From Pelagibacterium luteolum (lineage in GTDB: Bacteria; Pseudomonadota; Alphaproteobacteria; Rhizobiales; Devosiaceae): 64,000 bases of DNA. The notes under the pieces were generated by a model, which was not told the DNA's origin, ran no database searches, and was given only the letters and a program-made list of their open reading frames with translations. A program made the position numbers and the translations under genes. Numbering within the stretch: the stretch's first letter is position 1; every line of letters starts with the position of its first letter. The stretch is taken from the NCBI RefSeq assembly GCF_900100665.1, contig NZ_FNCS01000012.1, positions 24,225 through 88,224 on the forward strand. The letters run 5' to 3'. This document shows positions 53,239 through 62,456 of the stretch, piece by piece.

Positions 53239-55658
53239 GCGTGCGCCTGAAGTCGCAAGGTTTCCACCTCCGCTTCGTCCCAGGAGAGGTTGCCGGCGTA
53301 ACGCCAGGCCATGCGGCCGTCCTCGCCGAGGGCGAAGAGATGGAGCCAGCGATTGTCGAGCAGTGCCCGGACGTCCGCGTGGCGCTCGAGGATGCCGGTG
53401 ATCGCCTTCTGCGGGGCCTCGATGACGACGGAGAGCCGCAGCGGTTCATGCGCCAGCTCATTACCGTCATGGACGGACTGCCAGGGCAGGCCGGCGCGCA
53501 GGAGGCCGCCATTGCCTTCGACGACGCCGATTCCCCCTGTGACGTTGTGCAGGAGCTTGTTGCCGGCGCCGAAGACTTCCGGCGCGACGGTTGAGCCGTA
53601 ATATTGCAGGCTGATCCAGCTCGCGACGACGACCGGTGCGGTCAGGATTAGTTCCAGCACGCCGAAGCCTTCGTCGCGCCGCCAGTCATAATCATGCAGG
53701 AACGCCCGGCCCCCCAGGTCGCAACCCGTCGTGCGCCACCGAGGCGCGGCGACGAAAGCCTGGCAGCCGGCGAGCGCCCATTCGGGTCGCAACTCGGCCC
53801 AGTCGCGGGCGCGGCGGGCAATATCGGCCTGTGTCTCGGCGCGGGGCAGGCGCCTTGCCCGTTCGGCCCGCGCGAGCCCGCCTGCGGTCTGGAGCCAACC
53901 CCTGGCCGCCGTCAGGTCCGCGGCGTGCTCCACCGAGGAATGATCGGCGTCATAGATGGTAACGTCGTCGGTCGTCGTGTCGTGGAGGGCCGCCAGGAAC
54001 AAGGTGTCTTCGGGAACCACGATGCCGCGTGCGAGAAGGCTGGTGCGCACGTCGGGCGCGTTGAGCAGCGAGGCGAGCAGCCGGGCATTGACCTCGCCCG
54101 AATAGCCGCCGCAGGCCCCGCAATGGAGTGCACTGGCATGCGGGTTGTTGACGACACTGGCGCCGTGGCCGGCGATCAGCACCAACCTCGCGAAACGATC
54201 GGTGAGCGACATGGCCCTGAGGACGGTTTCGGCCATCTCGATCCGCTGGTCGAGGCCGATCGTGTCGGCCGGCCGTGGCGCCGGGTCGTTCGGTGCGGCA
54301 TTGCGGGTGAGCCCCAGCGCGTCGCGAAGAAGCTTGCCGACATAGACTGGCCCCGTCGCCTCGACGAAGGCGAAGGAGGAGACGGCGGCGAGCTTGAAGC
54401 GACCCCAGGCACGCTTGGCACGGGCCGCGATCCGTGCCGTGCGATCCGCGCGCTCGGTCTCAGGCGTCTGCTCTCCCGAGCAGGTGAAGAGACCGGGCCG
54501 GAGCAGAACGGGCAGGCGGGCTTCCACCACGTCCGAGCCGAAGCGGCGGTGCGCGATCCCCATGCCGAAGAAACCGGCGAAGCCGAGCGTGCTGATCCCG
54601 GGATCGAGCGTTTCCAGCGCCCTGCGAAAGACCTCCGAGCGGACGTCGATGCAGAAGGCCATCTGCATCGCGGGACGCGACGAAGCCGGCACGGCGGGCC
54701 GCGGTTCGGCGAAGAGGGCCCGCAGCTGCCTCTGGGCGGCGCGCTCAGCGGCCTCCTGGAGGATCGCATCGACATGATCCTCCGCGCTTGCGGCGACCGG
54801 TTCGGCATGGGCGGTCACGGTCTCGCGCCATTGCGTGCCGATCTCGTGCTCGTATTGCCGCAGAAGTGCAGCTTCCCAAACGAGACGAATGGCAAGGAGA
54901 TCGATCACCGTCTTGTCGGTCCCGCCTGCCAGTGCGGCCTTCCAGAGGCGATAGCGTGCGAGCTGCGCCCAGCCGCCCAGGCTTGCCAGCAGGCGGTGGA
55001 AGCAGCTTTCCAGCGCCGACTCGGACAGGCCGAGCGTCTCGACGGCGTCGATCAGGGCGGCCTCGGCGCTTTCGGGAGCGTCCGCGACGGTGCCGGCGAA
55101 GCGGGCAAGGCCGACGATCTCCGGGGTCAGGTCATGCATGGCGACGGTGCGCCAGGAGGCATAGGCGCTGCGGCCTTGCGCTGCGGCCCAGAGCGCTTGG
55201 CCCTGATCGAAATAGCCTGCCGCCCAATGGCTGATGCGCTCATCGACCACGGCCTGCCAGTCGATGCCGCTGGCCTCGCGCGCCAACTCGGCGACGGTCG
55301 GCAAAGCCCGCGCCGCCGACGTCTCGACATTCAATGCCTGCTTTAGCGCGGGAACCGTTTTTGGGCGCATTGATGCTGGCGCCGCTCCAAGCGCTTCGGC
55401 CAGATCTTCGTCGGTGAGTTCGCCGCTTTGGTGGCGCTCCCGATACCAGTCGCGCGGCATGTTGAGCCGGATGCCGGCGACCCGCCGCAACCGCGCAGCG
55501 GCGACAGCCAGCGGTTCGCCCGTCTGGCCAAGGAACGGATTGACAGCGACGCTGGACGCCAGCGGCCAGAGCGGCGGGATGGCGCGCGCTGCGCCGTGCG
55601 CCGCAGCCATGACTGCTTCGGAGCCGGGAAGTGGGGTCTTGTGTACAGTCATCAGCAT
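53235..55658 (-). CDS. dabA: DabA, cytoplasmic subunit of inorganic carbon accumulation complex (DUF2309)
   Basis: About 807 aa. With membrane partner DabB it forms the DAC complex, which accumulates bicarbonate using a cation gradient; DabA has a beta-carbonic-anhydrase-like zinc site. The site is visible as Cys and Asp in [13 protein letters not shown] (about 337-339), His in [16 protein letters not shown] (about 497), and Cys in [11 protein letters not shown] (about 512). N-terminal family start is [21 protein letters not shown] 55658 (or 55652) has GGAAAA upstream; a longer frame into dabB is rejected. Confidence 0.92.
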   Translation of the reverse strand: MLMTVHKTPLPGSEAVMAAAHGAARAIPPLWPLASSVAVNPFLGQTGEPLAVAAARLRRVAGIRLNMPRDWYRERHQSGELTDEDLAEALGAAPASMRPKTVPALKQALNVETSAARALPTVAELAREASGIDWQAVVDERISHWAAGYFDQGQALWAAAQGRSAYASWRTVAMHDLTPEIVGLARFAGTVADAPESAEAALIDAVETLGLSESALESCFHRLLASLGGWAQLARYRLWKAALAGGTDKTVIDLLAIRLVWEAALLRQYEHEIGTQWRETVTAHAEPVAASAEDHVDAILQEAAERAAQRQLRALFAEPRPAVPASSRPAMQMAFCIDVRSEVFRRALETLDPGISTLGFAGFFGMGIAHRRFGSDVVEARLPVLLRPGLFTCSGEQTPETERADRTARIAARAKRAWGRFKLAAVSSFAFVEATGPVYVGKLLRDALGLTRNAAPNDPAPRPADTIGLDQRIEMAETVLRAMSLTDRFARLVLIAGHGASVVNNPHASALHCGACGGYSGEVNARLLASLLNAPDVRTSLLARGIVVPEDTLFLAALHDTTTDDVTIYDADHSSVEHAADLTAARGWLQTAGGLARAERARRLPRAETQADIARRARDWAELRPEWALAGCQAFVAAPRWRTTGCDLGGRAFLHDYDWRRDEGFGVLELILTAPVVVASWISLQYYGSTVAPEVFGAGNKLLHNVTGGIGVVEGNGGLLRAGLPWQSVHDGNELAHEPLRLSVVIEAPQKAITGILERHADVRALLDNRWLHLFALGEDGRMAWRYAGNLSWDEAEVETLRLQAHA

Positions 55659-55681
55659 GAGGTTTTCCTGATCCTTGAGCG

Positions 55682-57253
55682 TCACGAGGGCTTGCGGACG
55701 GACCAGCCGCCCAGCATGCGATCGAGCATGGCGTTGACATAAAGCCCGTTGGAGAGATGAACCCGCAGGCCGGCAGCCGCCGGATGGCCCGCCCAGAGCG
55801 GGAACAGCGCCTGCGCGACTGCGACCAGGCCGAAGGTCAGGACGGCGAGCGCCATCAGGGTCCATTCGAGCCTCCCCGGCGCGGGCGTCGCCGGCAGCAC
55901 GCCCGCCGTCAGCCATTCGGCCACCGTCTGGAGCGCGAAGTAGCCGAGGGCAGCTGCGGTCGCGTAAATTGCTGTCCTTGTCGTCAGGGCGCGCGGTGCG
56001 GCATCCGCTAGCCCCTGGGCCAGCAGATAGGCGACGCCGAAGATGAGGATGGCGCCGAGTGCGAGCGATTGGGGTGATTTGTGCTCAAACCCGAAGCCAA
56101 GACCGAAGGCTGCACCGATCGCGCCATAGATCGCCAACGCGATGAAGAAGGCGCGGGCGACCGCGCCGCCATCTGGTATGGCCACCGGTCCCGGCCGGCG
56201 GATCGAGGCGACCTGCTCGACGGCACCGCCCGAGGCCAGGAAAGCATGGGCCTTGTAGAGCGAATGGGCGACGATGTGGAGCAGTGCCAACGGGAACAGC
56301 GCCAGCCCGCATTGCAGGATCATGAAGCCCATCTGCGCCACGGTCGACCAGGCGAGCGAGGTCTTGACTGCTGGCTGGGTCAGCATGACGAGTGCGCCGA
56401 AGAGGGCGGTGAAGCCGCCGACCATCGCCAGCACCGCCAGCACGCCGGGCGCGAGCAGCATCACGTCAGCGAAGCGGATGAGGAGAAAGCCGCCGGCATT
56501 GATGACGCCTGCATGGAGCAGCGCCGAGACCGGCGTCGGCGCCTCCATCACCTCGGTCAGCCAGCCATGGGTCGGGAATTGGGCCGATTTCAACAACGCC
56601 GCGAGCGCCAGTAACCCCGCCGCTGCCGGCGCGTGCCAGGAAACGTCGCCGGTCCGCGCCATGGTATTGATCGCGGCGATATCGGTCGTGCCGAAGGCCA
56701 CGCTCATCAACAGCACCGAGCCTGCCAGCGACAGGGCGCCAAGGACCGCGAAGAGCCGCTTCTTGCGCGCCGCGCGCTGCGCCCCGATGCGCTCGGGATA
56801 GAAGAGCAGCAAGCGATGGAGCGCAAAGCTCGTCGCGATCCACGCGCCGAGCAGTTGCACGAGATTGCCGGCCTGAACGAGGAGAAGGACCGCGGCTAGC
56901 GCCGCGCACAGCCAGCCTGTGAACGCGCCCTGCCGTGCTTCGCCATCGAGCAAGGTACGCGAATAGCGCAGCACGATCCAGCCGACGAAGGAGACCAGAA
57001 GCAGCATCGTCACGCTGATCACGTCGAGCCGCGCGGAGAGACCTATACCAGCCGAGCCTATGAGGGCGCTGTCGCCCGGACCCTGCAGCAGTAGGAGAAC
57101 CAGCGAACCGGCCGCGATAGCGAGGGCCGACATGGCGGCTCGCTCGGCGACGGCCGCTACGTGCGGGGCCCTTCGACCCGGACGCGAAGACGCGAACAGT
57201 GCGGCGAGAAGCAGGAACAGCGGTGCGGCGAGCGGCAGCAGATTGAGCGACAA
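55682..57253 (-). CDS. dabB: DabB, membrane subunit of inorganic carbon accumulation complex (NuoL-like)
   Basis: 523 aa with about twelve or more hydrophobic segments, homologous to proton-translocating NADH dehydrogenase/antiporter subunits. Core motifs are [41 protein letters not shown] with the Lys and His residues of the ion path, and [17 protein letters not shown]. It is the first gene of dabB-dabA-DUF6671-small gene and 23 bases upstream of dabA. High GC (43/60 in one counted line). No other NADH dehydrogenase genes are near, which fits DabB and argues against complex I. Confidence 0.92.
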   Translation of the reverse strand: MSLNLLPLAAPLFLLLAALFASSRPGRRAPHVAAVAERAAMSALAIAAGSLVLLLLQGPGDSALIGSAGIGLSARLDVISVTMLLLVSFVGWIVLRYSRTLLDGEARQGAFTGWLCAALAAVLLLVQAGNLVQLLGAWIATSFALHRLLLFYPERIGAQRAARKKRLFAVLGALSLAGSVLLMSVAFGTTDIAAINTMARTGDVSWHAPAAAGLLALAALLKSAQFPTHGWLTEVMEAPTPVSALLHAGVINAGGFLLIRFADVMLLAPGVLAVLAMVGGFTALFGALVMLTQPAVKTSLAWSTVAQMGFMILQCGLALFPLALLHIVAHSLYKAHAFLASGGAVEQVASIRRPGPVAIPDGGAVARAFFIALAIYGAIGAAFGLGFGFEHKSPQSLALGAILIFGVAYLLAQGLADAAPRALTTRTAIYATAAALGYFALQTVAEWLTAGVLPATPAPGRLEWTLMALAVLTFGLVAVAQALFPLWAGHPAAAGLRVHLSNGLYVNAMLDRMLGGWSVRKPS

Positions 57254-57334
57254 GGTGGTTTCCTTGGGTGCGGTGGCGACACCCTGCTGCTAGCCGAGCC
57301 GCGTTCCGAAAGAAAATGCATTGTTTGCTCAATT

Positions 57335-57355
57335 CCGTTCGCTATTATCGAACGG
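57335..57355. promoter_or_regulatory. Inverted repeat CCGTTCG-N7-CGAACGG (LysR-type T-N11-A site)
   Basis: Perfect seven-base arms around CTATTAT in the dabB/lysR divergent promoter, containing TTCG-N7-CGAA and thus a T-N11-A core. It ends one base before the lysR ATG, suiting autoregulation and control of dabB. Confidence 0.7.
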
Positions 57356-57356
57356 C

Positions 57357-58250
57357 ATGGCAGCGCTCAATTATCACCATCTGCGGTATTTCCGGGCCGT
57401 CGCCCACGACGGCAACCTCACGCGCACGGCCGCGCGCTTGAACCTGACCCAGTCAGCGCTCTCGGTGCAGATCCGCAAACTTGAAGAGCAGCTCGGCCAT
57501 GCGCTCTTCGACCGGCGCGGACGACAGCTTCATCTGACCGAAGCCGGCCGCATCGCGCTCGACCATGCCGATGCGATCTTCGCGACCGGGGAGGAACTGC
57601 TAGGCACGCTTCGCGAAACCGGTACGGCGCGCCAGGCGCTGCGGGTCGGGGCGCTCGCCACCTTGTCGCGCAACTTCCAGATGGAGTTTCTGCGGCCCGT
57701 TCTCGGCCGGACCGATATTGAGCTCGTCTTGCGCTCCGGCGGGGCCGCCGAGCTTTTGCGCGCGCTGGAAGCACTGAACCTCGACGTCGTGCTCATCAAC
57801 CACGCGCCCGCGCGTGATGTACTGACGCCCTTCGTGGCGCATCGGATCGCTGAACAGCCAGTCGGCCTCGTCGGCACGCCGCATCGGTTTTTTGGCAGAG
57901 CGGGCCTCGTCGATCTTTTGCGCGACCATCCCGTCATCGTACCGACGCTGGAGAGCAGCGTGCGCGCCGGCTTCGACGCTCTTGCCGATCGCCTGATGGT
58001 GCGCCCGCAGATCGTCGCGGAGGTCGAGGACATGGCGATGATGCGGCTTCTGGCCCGCGAAGATGTCGGCCTTGCCGTCCTGCCGCCCATCGTCGTCAAG
58101 GACGAGCTGGCGGCCGGCCTCCTCGTCGAGGGCGATGAGCCGCTGGGGATCACGGAGACCTTCTTTGCCGTGACGATGGAACGGCGTTTTCCGAACCCGG
58201 CCTTGCGAATGCTCCTGCAGCAGGGCTCGGCGCAGATCGGAGTCGTTTAG
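57357..58250 (+). CDS. LysR-family regulator, probable dab operon regulator
   Basis: 297 aa from ATG 57357. HTH: LNYHHLRYFRAVAHDGNLTRTAARLNLTQSALSVQIRKLEEQLGHALFDRRGRQLHLTEAG; the rest is a complete two-lobe effector domain ending with LLQQGSAQIGVV. Resembles NhaR-like LysR proteins. Divergent from dabB with an inverted repeat between, so it most likely regulates the carbon operon; the co-inducer may be related to inorganic carbon status (inference). No ribosome binding site is apparent. Its stop is adjacent to that of the convergent OxyR-like gene. Confidence 0.88.
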   Translation: MAALNYHHLRYFRAVAHDGNLTRTAARLNLTQSALSVQIRKLEEQLGHALFDRRGRQLHLTEAGRIALDHADAIFATGEELLGTLRETGTARQALRVGALATLSRNFQMEFLRPVLGRTDIELVLRSGGAAELLRALEALNLDVVLINHAPARDVLTPFVAHRIAEQPVGLVGTPHRFFGRAGLVDLLRDHPVIVPTLESSVRAGFDALADRLMVRPQIVAEVEDMAMMRLLAREDVGLAVLPPIVVKDELAAGLLVEGDEPLGITETFFAVTMERRFPNPALRMLLQQGSAQIGVV

Positions 58251-59162
58251 CTACCCGACGCCGAGCGCCTGTGCCGCATCCTTGGCCCTTTTGGCCAGTT
58301 CCTCAAAATGCGCCGCGCGGCCGGCCGTTGTCCTGAAGTAGACCCCGACTTCGCGGGTCTCGCGCCAGTCGCTCACCTCAAGGAGATGCACGTCTTCCGC
58401 GTTGCGGAACTCCGCCCGTGCGTAAAGTTCTGGGAACAGGGAACAGCCCATACCTATCGAGACCATTTGGCGGATCGCGTCGAGGCTGGTGCCGACATAG
58501 TCGTCGACGACCGTCGCACCCGACGCCTTCGCCAGGTGCTGGACATTTTCCAAAAGACGGTTGCCGCTCCCCAGTGCCAGAAGGCGTTCGTTTGCCAGCT
58601 CCTTCATGGCAACGGATCGCCTTTGCGCAAAGCGGTGATCGGCCGGCACGCCGAGATAAAGCCGCTCGCTGCCAATCGGGATGAAGGTCAAGGAGGGCTC
58701 GCCGCATGAGGGGCCGACACCGCAATCGAGCGTGCCTTCGGCGACAGAGGTTTCGATCGCGGCAGGGCGATCCTCGACGATATAGATTCTGAGGTCGGGA
58801 TATGTCCGGTGGAGGGGCGGCAGGAAGGTCGGCAGGAAGTACGGCCCGAAGCTGGGAGGCGTACCCAGCCTGACGACACCGCCCAAGGCAGCGCTGTCCT
58901 GCGCGACGGCATCCATCAGATCGGTCATCGCGGCAAGCGTAACGCGTGCTCCATGGAGAAAGCGTTCTCCGGCTGGCGTGATCAGGACCGCTGCCGAGGT
59001 CCGCTCGAAGAGCTGGATGCCGAGATTTTCTTCGACGATCCCAATTTGAACGGACAGCGTGGGTTGCGAGACATGGCAGCGCTTGGCGGCCTTGCCGAAA
59101 TGACCGCATTCGGCAAGGGCGACGACATATTCGAGCTGGCGCAGGGTTGGTCGGAACGGCAT
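58251..59162 (-). CDS. LysR-family regulator, OxyR-like without the redox cysteines
   Basis: 303 aa. HTH LRQLEYVVALAECGHFGKAAKRCHVSQPTLSVQIGIVEENLGIQLFER is of the OxyR branch, and the effector domain has FGPYFLPTFLPPLHRTYPDLRIYIVEDRPA. In OxyR the peroxide-reactive Cys sits after RLLML in the central hinge; here that region reads RLLALGSGNRLLENV with no Cys, although other Cys occur (DCGVGPSCGEPS). A box ATAG-N7-CTAT stands just upstream. Probably autoregulated; peroxide sensing by disulfide is unlikely. Confidence 0.85.
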   Translation of the reverse strand: MPFRPTLRQLEYVVALAECGHFGKAAKRCHVSQPTLSVQIGIVEENLGIQLFERTSAAVLITPAGERFLHGARVTLAAMTDLMDAVAQDSAALGGVVRLGTPPSFGPYFLPTFLPPLHRTYPDLRIYIVEDRPAAIETSVAEGTLDCGVGPSCGEPSLTFIPIGSERLYLGVPADHRFAQRRSVAMKELANERLLALGSGNRLLENVQHLAKASGATVVDDYVGTSLDAIRQMVSIGMGCSLFPELYARAEFRNAEDVHLLEVSDWRETREVGVYFRTTAGRAAHFEELAKRAKDAAQALGVG

Positions 59163-59167
59163 GGCTG

Positions 59168-59182
59168 ATAGTTGACGACTAT
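59168..59182. promoter_or_regulatory. OxyR-like half-site ATAG-N7-CTAT
   Basis: ATAGTTGACGACTAT, five bases upstream of the OxyR-like start codon. It keeps the outer ATAG/CTAT tetrads of the OxyR consensus and lies in the divergent promoter with the YdcH-like gene. Confidence 0.6.
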
Positions 59183-59262
59183 CATGACGATTTCAACAAT
59201 CAATTGGCGCAATCGCAAAGGCATACCCAAATCAGCCTCGTGGTCAACACGGAGGTATGAAC

Positions 59263-59502
59263 ATGGACCCGTTCCTGAACTCGCTGCGCAATCGTCGCGC
59301 ACAAATCCAGGCCCGTATCGAGCATGAACAGGCGCGTCCCGCGCCCGACAGCCTGAGGCTCTACGGGTTAAAGAAGCTCAAGCTGCGGTTTCGCGAGCAG
59401 ATCGAATATCTGGAGCGGCTCAACCGGGAAGGGCAGGCGACAGTCATCCCAGTGATCCGCCGCAAGTCCTTCACGCCAACGATGGCGCGGCCGCGGGCGT
59501 GA
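59263..59502 (+). CDS. YdcH/DUF465-like small protein
   Basis: 79 aa, highly charged and helical: LRNRRAQIQARIEHEQARPAPDSLRLYGLKKLKLRFREQIEYLERL, the LKKxKLxLKDxI-like pattern of DUF465, then a basic tail. Function of the family is unknown. GGAGGT at 59251-59256 lies six bases before ATG 59263, so that start is preferred over ATG 59257, which touches the site. Divergent from the OxyR-like gene and followed after ten bases by a small membrane protein gene. Confidence 0.72.
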   Translation: MDPFLNSLRNRRAQIQARIEHEQARPAPDSLRLYGLKKLKLRFREQIEYLERLNREGQATVIPVIRRKSFTPTMARPRA

Positions 59503-59512
59503 GGGCGCATCC

Positions 59513-59800
59513 ATGCACCTTCAACCGCGCCAAGCGGCAAAGCTCAACCGTGTCGTCGGCTACGGCGGCGTTGCCCTGATCGTCGCATGGTCGCTGCTCG
59601 CGCTTGCTGCCTATGCCGCCGTCGAGGCGGCGGTCGGCTGGATGGCCGGCATGGGCGCTGCCGATGGCCTGATCGCCTGGTTCGCACAGATCGCCGCGCC
59701 GCTTGACGGACCGCTGATCGCGATCGTGTGGCTTGTCGGCGTCGCGATCCTGGGCGTTGTGACCGTCCTGATCCGCCGTTTGACTTCGGCCGCAACCTAG
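59513..59800 (+). CDS. Small membrane protein (three hydrophobic segments)
   Basis: 95 aa. Segments GYGGVALIVAWSLLALAAYAAVE, a shorter amphipathic stretch, and GPLIAIVWLVGVAILGVVTVLI make an inner-membrane protein. The N-terminus is basic. No family was recognised. It follows the YdcH-like gene by ten bases and probably shares its transcript, ending just before a strong hairpin that precedes terC. Confidence 0.6.
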   Translation: MHLQPRQAAKLNRVVGYGGVALIVAWSLLALAAYAAVEAAVGWMAGMGAADGLIAWFAQIAAPLDGPLIAIVWLVGVAILGVVTVLIRRLTSAAT

Positions 59801-59808
59801 CTGGTCTA

Positions 59809-59838
59809 CCGCCGCCGATCCTGCGGGATCGGCGGCGG
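59809..59838 (+). terminator. 13-bp perfect hairpin between the small membrane gene and terC
   Basis: CCGCCGCCGATCC, loop TGCG, GGATCGGCGGCGG. It starts nine bases after the preceding stop and lacks a T-run. It could terminate the upstream unit or be the first element of the terC leader. Confidence 0.55.
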
Positions 59839-59870
59839 ACATGTTGATTGCCCCAGTCCGGGCCCCTCTG

Positions 59871-59893
59871 GCGAGAGATGCCGGTCCTCTCGC
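59871..59893 (+). promoter_or_regulatory. Second leader hairpin before terC
   Basis: GCGAGAG and CTCTCGC enclose nine bases. Together with the 59809 hairpin it lies in the 100-base leader before the preferred terC start at 59940. TerC genes are often controlled by manganese riboswitches, but I could not recognise the yybP-ykoY consensus here. Confidence 0.35.
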
Positions 59894-59939
59894 GATGTCG
59901 GACATTTTTTCACCGTGGACGACCGGCTGGAGAGTTCAC

Positions 59940-60947
59940 GTGGAATTTGCATTTCTGTTCGCCGACTGGCTCGGCAAGCCGGTCTGGATGTGGCTCGGCT
60001 TCATCTCGATTGTTATCGCGCTTCTGGTCTTCGACCTCGGCGTCCTTCACCGTGACAATCACGAGATCGAGGTGCGCGAAAGCCTGATCCTGTCGTCGAT
60101 GTACATCACCCTCGGTCTGGCCTTCGGCGGCTTTGTCTGGTGGCAGCTCGGCGCGGAATCCGGTATGAACTATGTGACGGGTTTCGTGGTCGAAAAGACG
60201 CTGGCGCTCGACAACGTTTTCGTCATCGCGCTGATTTTCTCCTTTTTCGCGGTTCCGCGCAAATACCAGCACCGCGTGCTTTTCTGGGGCATCCTCGGCG
60301 TCATCGTCCTGCGCGCCATCATGATCGGCCTCGGCGCGACGCTCGTCTCGCAGTTCTCCTGGGTGCTCTACATCTTCGCCGCGTTCCTGGTGATCACCGG
60401 CATCAAGATGCTGTGGATCGGCGACAAGGAGCCCGAGATCGGCAATAACCCCATCGTCGGCTTCCTGCGGCGCCGCTTCAACGTGACCGACGAACACCAC
60501 GGCCAGGATTTCTTCGTCAAGAAGCCCGATCCGAAAACTGGCAAGCTCGTCTGGTTCATGACGCCGCTTTTCATGGCGCTGGTGATGGTCGAGATCGCCG
60601 ACGTGATCTTCGCCGTGGATTCGGTACCGGCGATCTTCGCTATCACGACGGACCCATTCATCGTCTACACGTCGAACATCTTCGCCATTCTCGGCCTGCG
60701 CGCGCTCTACTTCGCGCTCGCTGCGATGATCCACCGGTTCCAATACCTAAAGCCGGCGCTCGCGATCGTGCTGATCTTCATCGGGTCGAAGATCTTCGTC
60801 GCTGACCTGCTCGGTCTCGAGAAGTTCCCCGCCGCGCTCTCGCTTGGCATCACCTTCGCTATCATCGCGTCGGGCGTGGTCTGGAGCCTGGTAAAGACGC
60901 GGTCTCAGCCGCCGCATATCGGGCCGGAAGAATTGCCGCGCCCCTAA
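59940..60947 (+). CDS. TerC-family integral membrane protein (Alx-like)
   Basis: 335 aa from GTG 59940, with GGAGAG seven bases upstream, beginning MEFAFLFADWLGKPVWMWLGF; longer in-frame starts (59841, 59895) lack a site and extend over the leader hairpins. Eight or nine helices. TerC signatures are FVVEKTLALDNVFVIALIFSFFAVP and MVEIADVIFAVDSVPAIFAITTDPFIVYTSNIFAILGLRALYF, with the acidic residues that line the metal path. Members export manganese or support metalation of secreted proteins. Confidence 0.92.
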   Translation: MEFAFLFADWLGKPVWMWLGFISIVIALLVFDLGVLHRDNHEIEVRESLILSSMYITLGLAFGGFVWWQLGAESGMNYVTGFVVEKTLALDNVFVIALIFSFFAVPRKYQHRVLFWGILGVIVLRAIMIGLGATLVSQFSWVLYIFAAFLVITGIKMLWIGDKEPEIGNNPIVGFLRRRFNVTDEHHGQDFFVKKPDPKTGKLVWFMTPLFMALVMVEIADVIFAVDSVPAIFAITTDPFIVYTSNIFAILGLRALYFALAAMIHRFQYLKPALAIVLIFIGSKIFVADLLGLEKFPAALSLGITFAIIASGVVWSLVKTRSQPPHIGPEELPRP

Positions 60948-61046
60948 GGCTCGGCCCTGGCGCTGGACAGCAAGTCCATCGCCAGGGCTGCCAGATGGCG
61001 CACTTGGAATTGAGCTCGACATGTTCGGACGCAAGGAGTTGAAACA

Positions 61047-61361
61047 ATGCACGACATGCTGGTCGCCCTGATCACCTTTCTTCTTCTCGAGCCGCTGCAG
61101 CAGGACATCGCAAGGTCGCTTGCCGACACCAGCGCCCCGCAGGAGGTAGTGGCCTCGCTCGTCGCCTGTGTAACCGAGCAAGGAGCGCAGATCGTCAACC
61201 GTGCTTTGGACGATCTGTGGTGGGCGTCATCAAGCGCATTCGGCGTCTGGATCGGTTTTGCCGACCCGGTCACGCTGCTTACCGAGGCTGCACCGGAATG
61301 CGTGGCAGCCATCGACGCCGCCCGGCCGTTTCTTGAGCCACTAGAAGGCGCCAGTGGGTAA
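61047..61361 (+). CDS. Hypothetical protein, 104 aa
   Basis: Starts at ATG 61047 with AAGGAG nine bases upstream. Begins with a hydrophobic segment (MLVALITFLLLEPLQQDI) and continues with helical, acidic sequence containing three or four Cys-adjacent stretches (LVACVTEQG, APECVAAID). It may be a membrane-associated or secreted protein of about 100 aa. No family was recognised. It lies between terC and another small membrane gene in the same direction. Confidence 0.55.
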   Translation: MHDMLVALITFLLLEPLQQDIARSLADTSAPQEVVASLVACVTEQGAQIVNRALDDLWWASSSAFGVWIGFADPVTLLTEAAPECVAAIDAARPFLEPLEGASG

Positions 61362-61451
61362 GCGCAGAGCGACAACGGGAGGGCCGCAGTTCGTTCACTG
61401 GCTTGCGGCCGCGATGACGCTAGGGACGTTCATAAAACGAGCAGCCGACAC

Positions 61452-61700
61452 ATGCATAACCTCTCCACCATACTCGATCTTTCCATCGTCGGCTTTGCGA
61501 TGGCATCCGCCTGGCTCTGGTGGGCATCCGGCCGTCACCGGGTCAGGCGGATCACGCGGCGCGAGGAACTGAGCGCCGCGGACATCAATCGGTTGGTCGT
61601 CGCGTTAAACCGGTCACAGATGCTCAATACGCGCGCGGCATTCACGACGGCCTGTGCTGGCGCACTTGCAGCAATCCGGCTGGCCTTGGACCTTGCATAA
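61452..61700 (+). CDS. Small membrane protein, 82 aa
   Basis: One N-terminal helix (ILDLSIVGFAMASAWLWWASG), a basic cytosolic loop (RHRVRRITRREELSAADINRLVVALNRSQMLNTRAA) and a second weaker hydrophobic end. The N-out/N-in topology with a middle basic loop resembles other short uncharacterised membrane proteins of alphaproteobacteria. No family name known to me. The next gene starts 31 bases later, so a shared transcript with the exoD-like gene is likely. Confidence 0.58.
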   Translation: MHNLSTILDLSIVGFAMASAWLWWASGRHRVRRITRREELSAADINRLVVALNRSQMLNTRAAFTTACAGALAAIRLALDLA

Positions 61701-61731
61701 GATGCCGGAAGAACAGCGTGAGGCTAGACAC

Positions 61732-62409
61732 ATGCCCCGACTTGCCATCACTCAGAAACGAGGATCAGATCGTCGCGTGCTGGCTGTTGACGAGGACGCT
61801 GTACCGCCCACCGCGTCGGAAGTAATCGACGATCTGCTGGCGGCCTGCAAAGATCGGGATCGCATCGCGATCGGTGATGTGGTCGACCGACTCGGTGCGG
61901 CCGGGTTCCCGATGCTGGTTCTGGTCCTCGTGCTGCCAGCGCTCATTCCGATCCCGGGGCCATACGGCATGGTGTTCGGCACGGCGGTTGCAGTCCTTGC
62001 CATTCAGATGATCATTGGCCGTCGCAAGCCGTGGCTGCCCGCCGTGCTCACTCGGCGGTCTGTCTCAACCAGAGTGCTGACAAACGCCGGCAAGCGAGCG
62101 CGCGGCTGGCTGGTTGCGATCGAATACCTGCACGCGCCGGGCCGCTTCAAGTGGCTTGCCGGACGTCAGGCCGGCCGCGTCGCGGGTTTGATGATCCTGC
62201 CTCTCTCCATCATGATCGGGTTGCCGATACCTTTCGGCAACGTGCCGCCCGTCGCCGCCATCGCCATGATCGCGTTCGCCTTGATCTTGCGGGATGGGCT
62301 TGCACTTATTCTCGCGTTTGTCGCGGCCATTCTGGCAGCAGCGTGGGTCGCTTTCGTGTTCTGGTTCGGAGGCGAACTTCTCAACCGGATCTGGCCGCTG
62401 TTTGGCTGA
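61732..62409 (+). CDS. ExoD-family membrane protein
   Basis: 225 aa. Matches the ExoD family: VIDDLLAACKDRDRIAIGDVVDRLGAAGFPMLVLVLVLPALIPIPGPYGMVFGTAVAVLAIQMIIGRRKPWLP, then two further helical pairs. In Sinorhizobium meliloti ExoD is needed for full exopolysaccharide production and alkali tolerance, but its biochemistry is not known. ATG 61732 has GAGG eight bases upstream; an in-frame ATG at 61702 has none. Follows a small membrane gene on the same strand. Confidence 0.85.
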   Translation: MPRLAITQKRGSDRRVLAVDEDAVPPTASEVIDDLLAACKDRDRIAIGDVVDRLGAAGFPMLVLVLVLPALIPIPGPYGMVFGTAVAVLAIQMIIGRRKPWLPAVLTRRSVSTRVLTNAGKRARGWLVAIEYLHAPGRFKWLAGRQAGRVAGLMILPLSIMIGLPIPFGNVPPVAAIAMIAFALILRDGLALILAFVAAILAAAWVAFVFWFGGELLNRIWPLFG

Positions 62410-62456
62410 TCGCGAGCAATCGTTCTTGCCGACAGGGCGAGCGGCGTTAAAGCTCC

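Noticed and set aside
53694..55346. 550-codon open frame antisense to dabA
   Set aside because: It exists because of high GC in the antisense phase; low-complexity Gly/Arg-rich sequence and no ribosome site.
59801..59940. yybP-ykoY manganese riboswitch before terC
   Set aside because: Two hairpins are present but I could not see the conserved junction sequences of that class, so no riboswitch was called.
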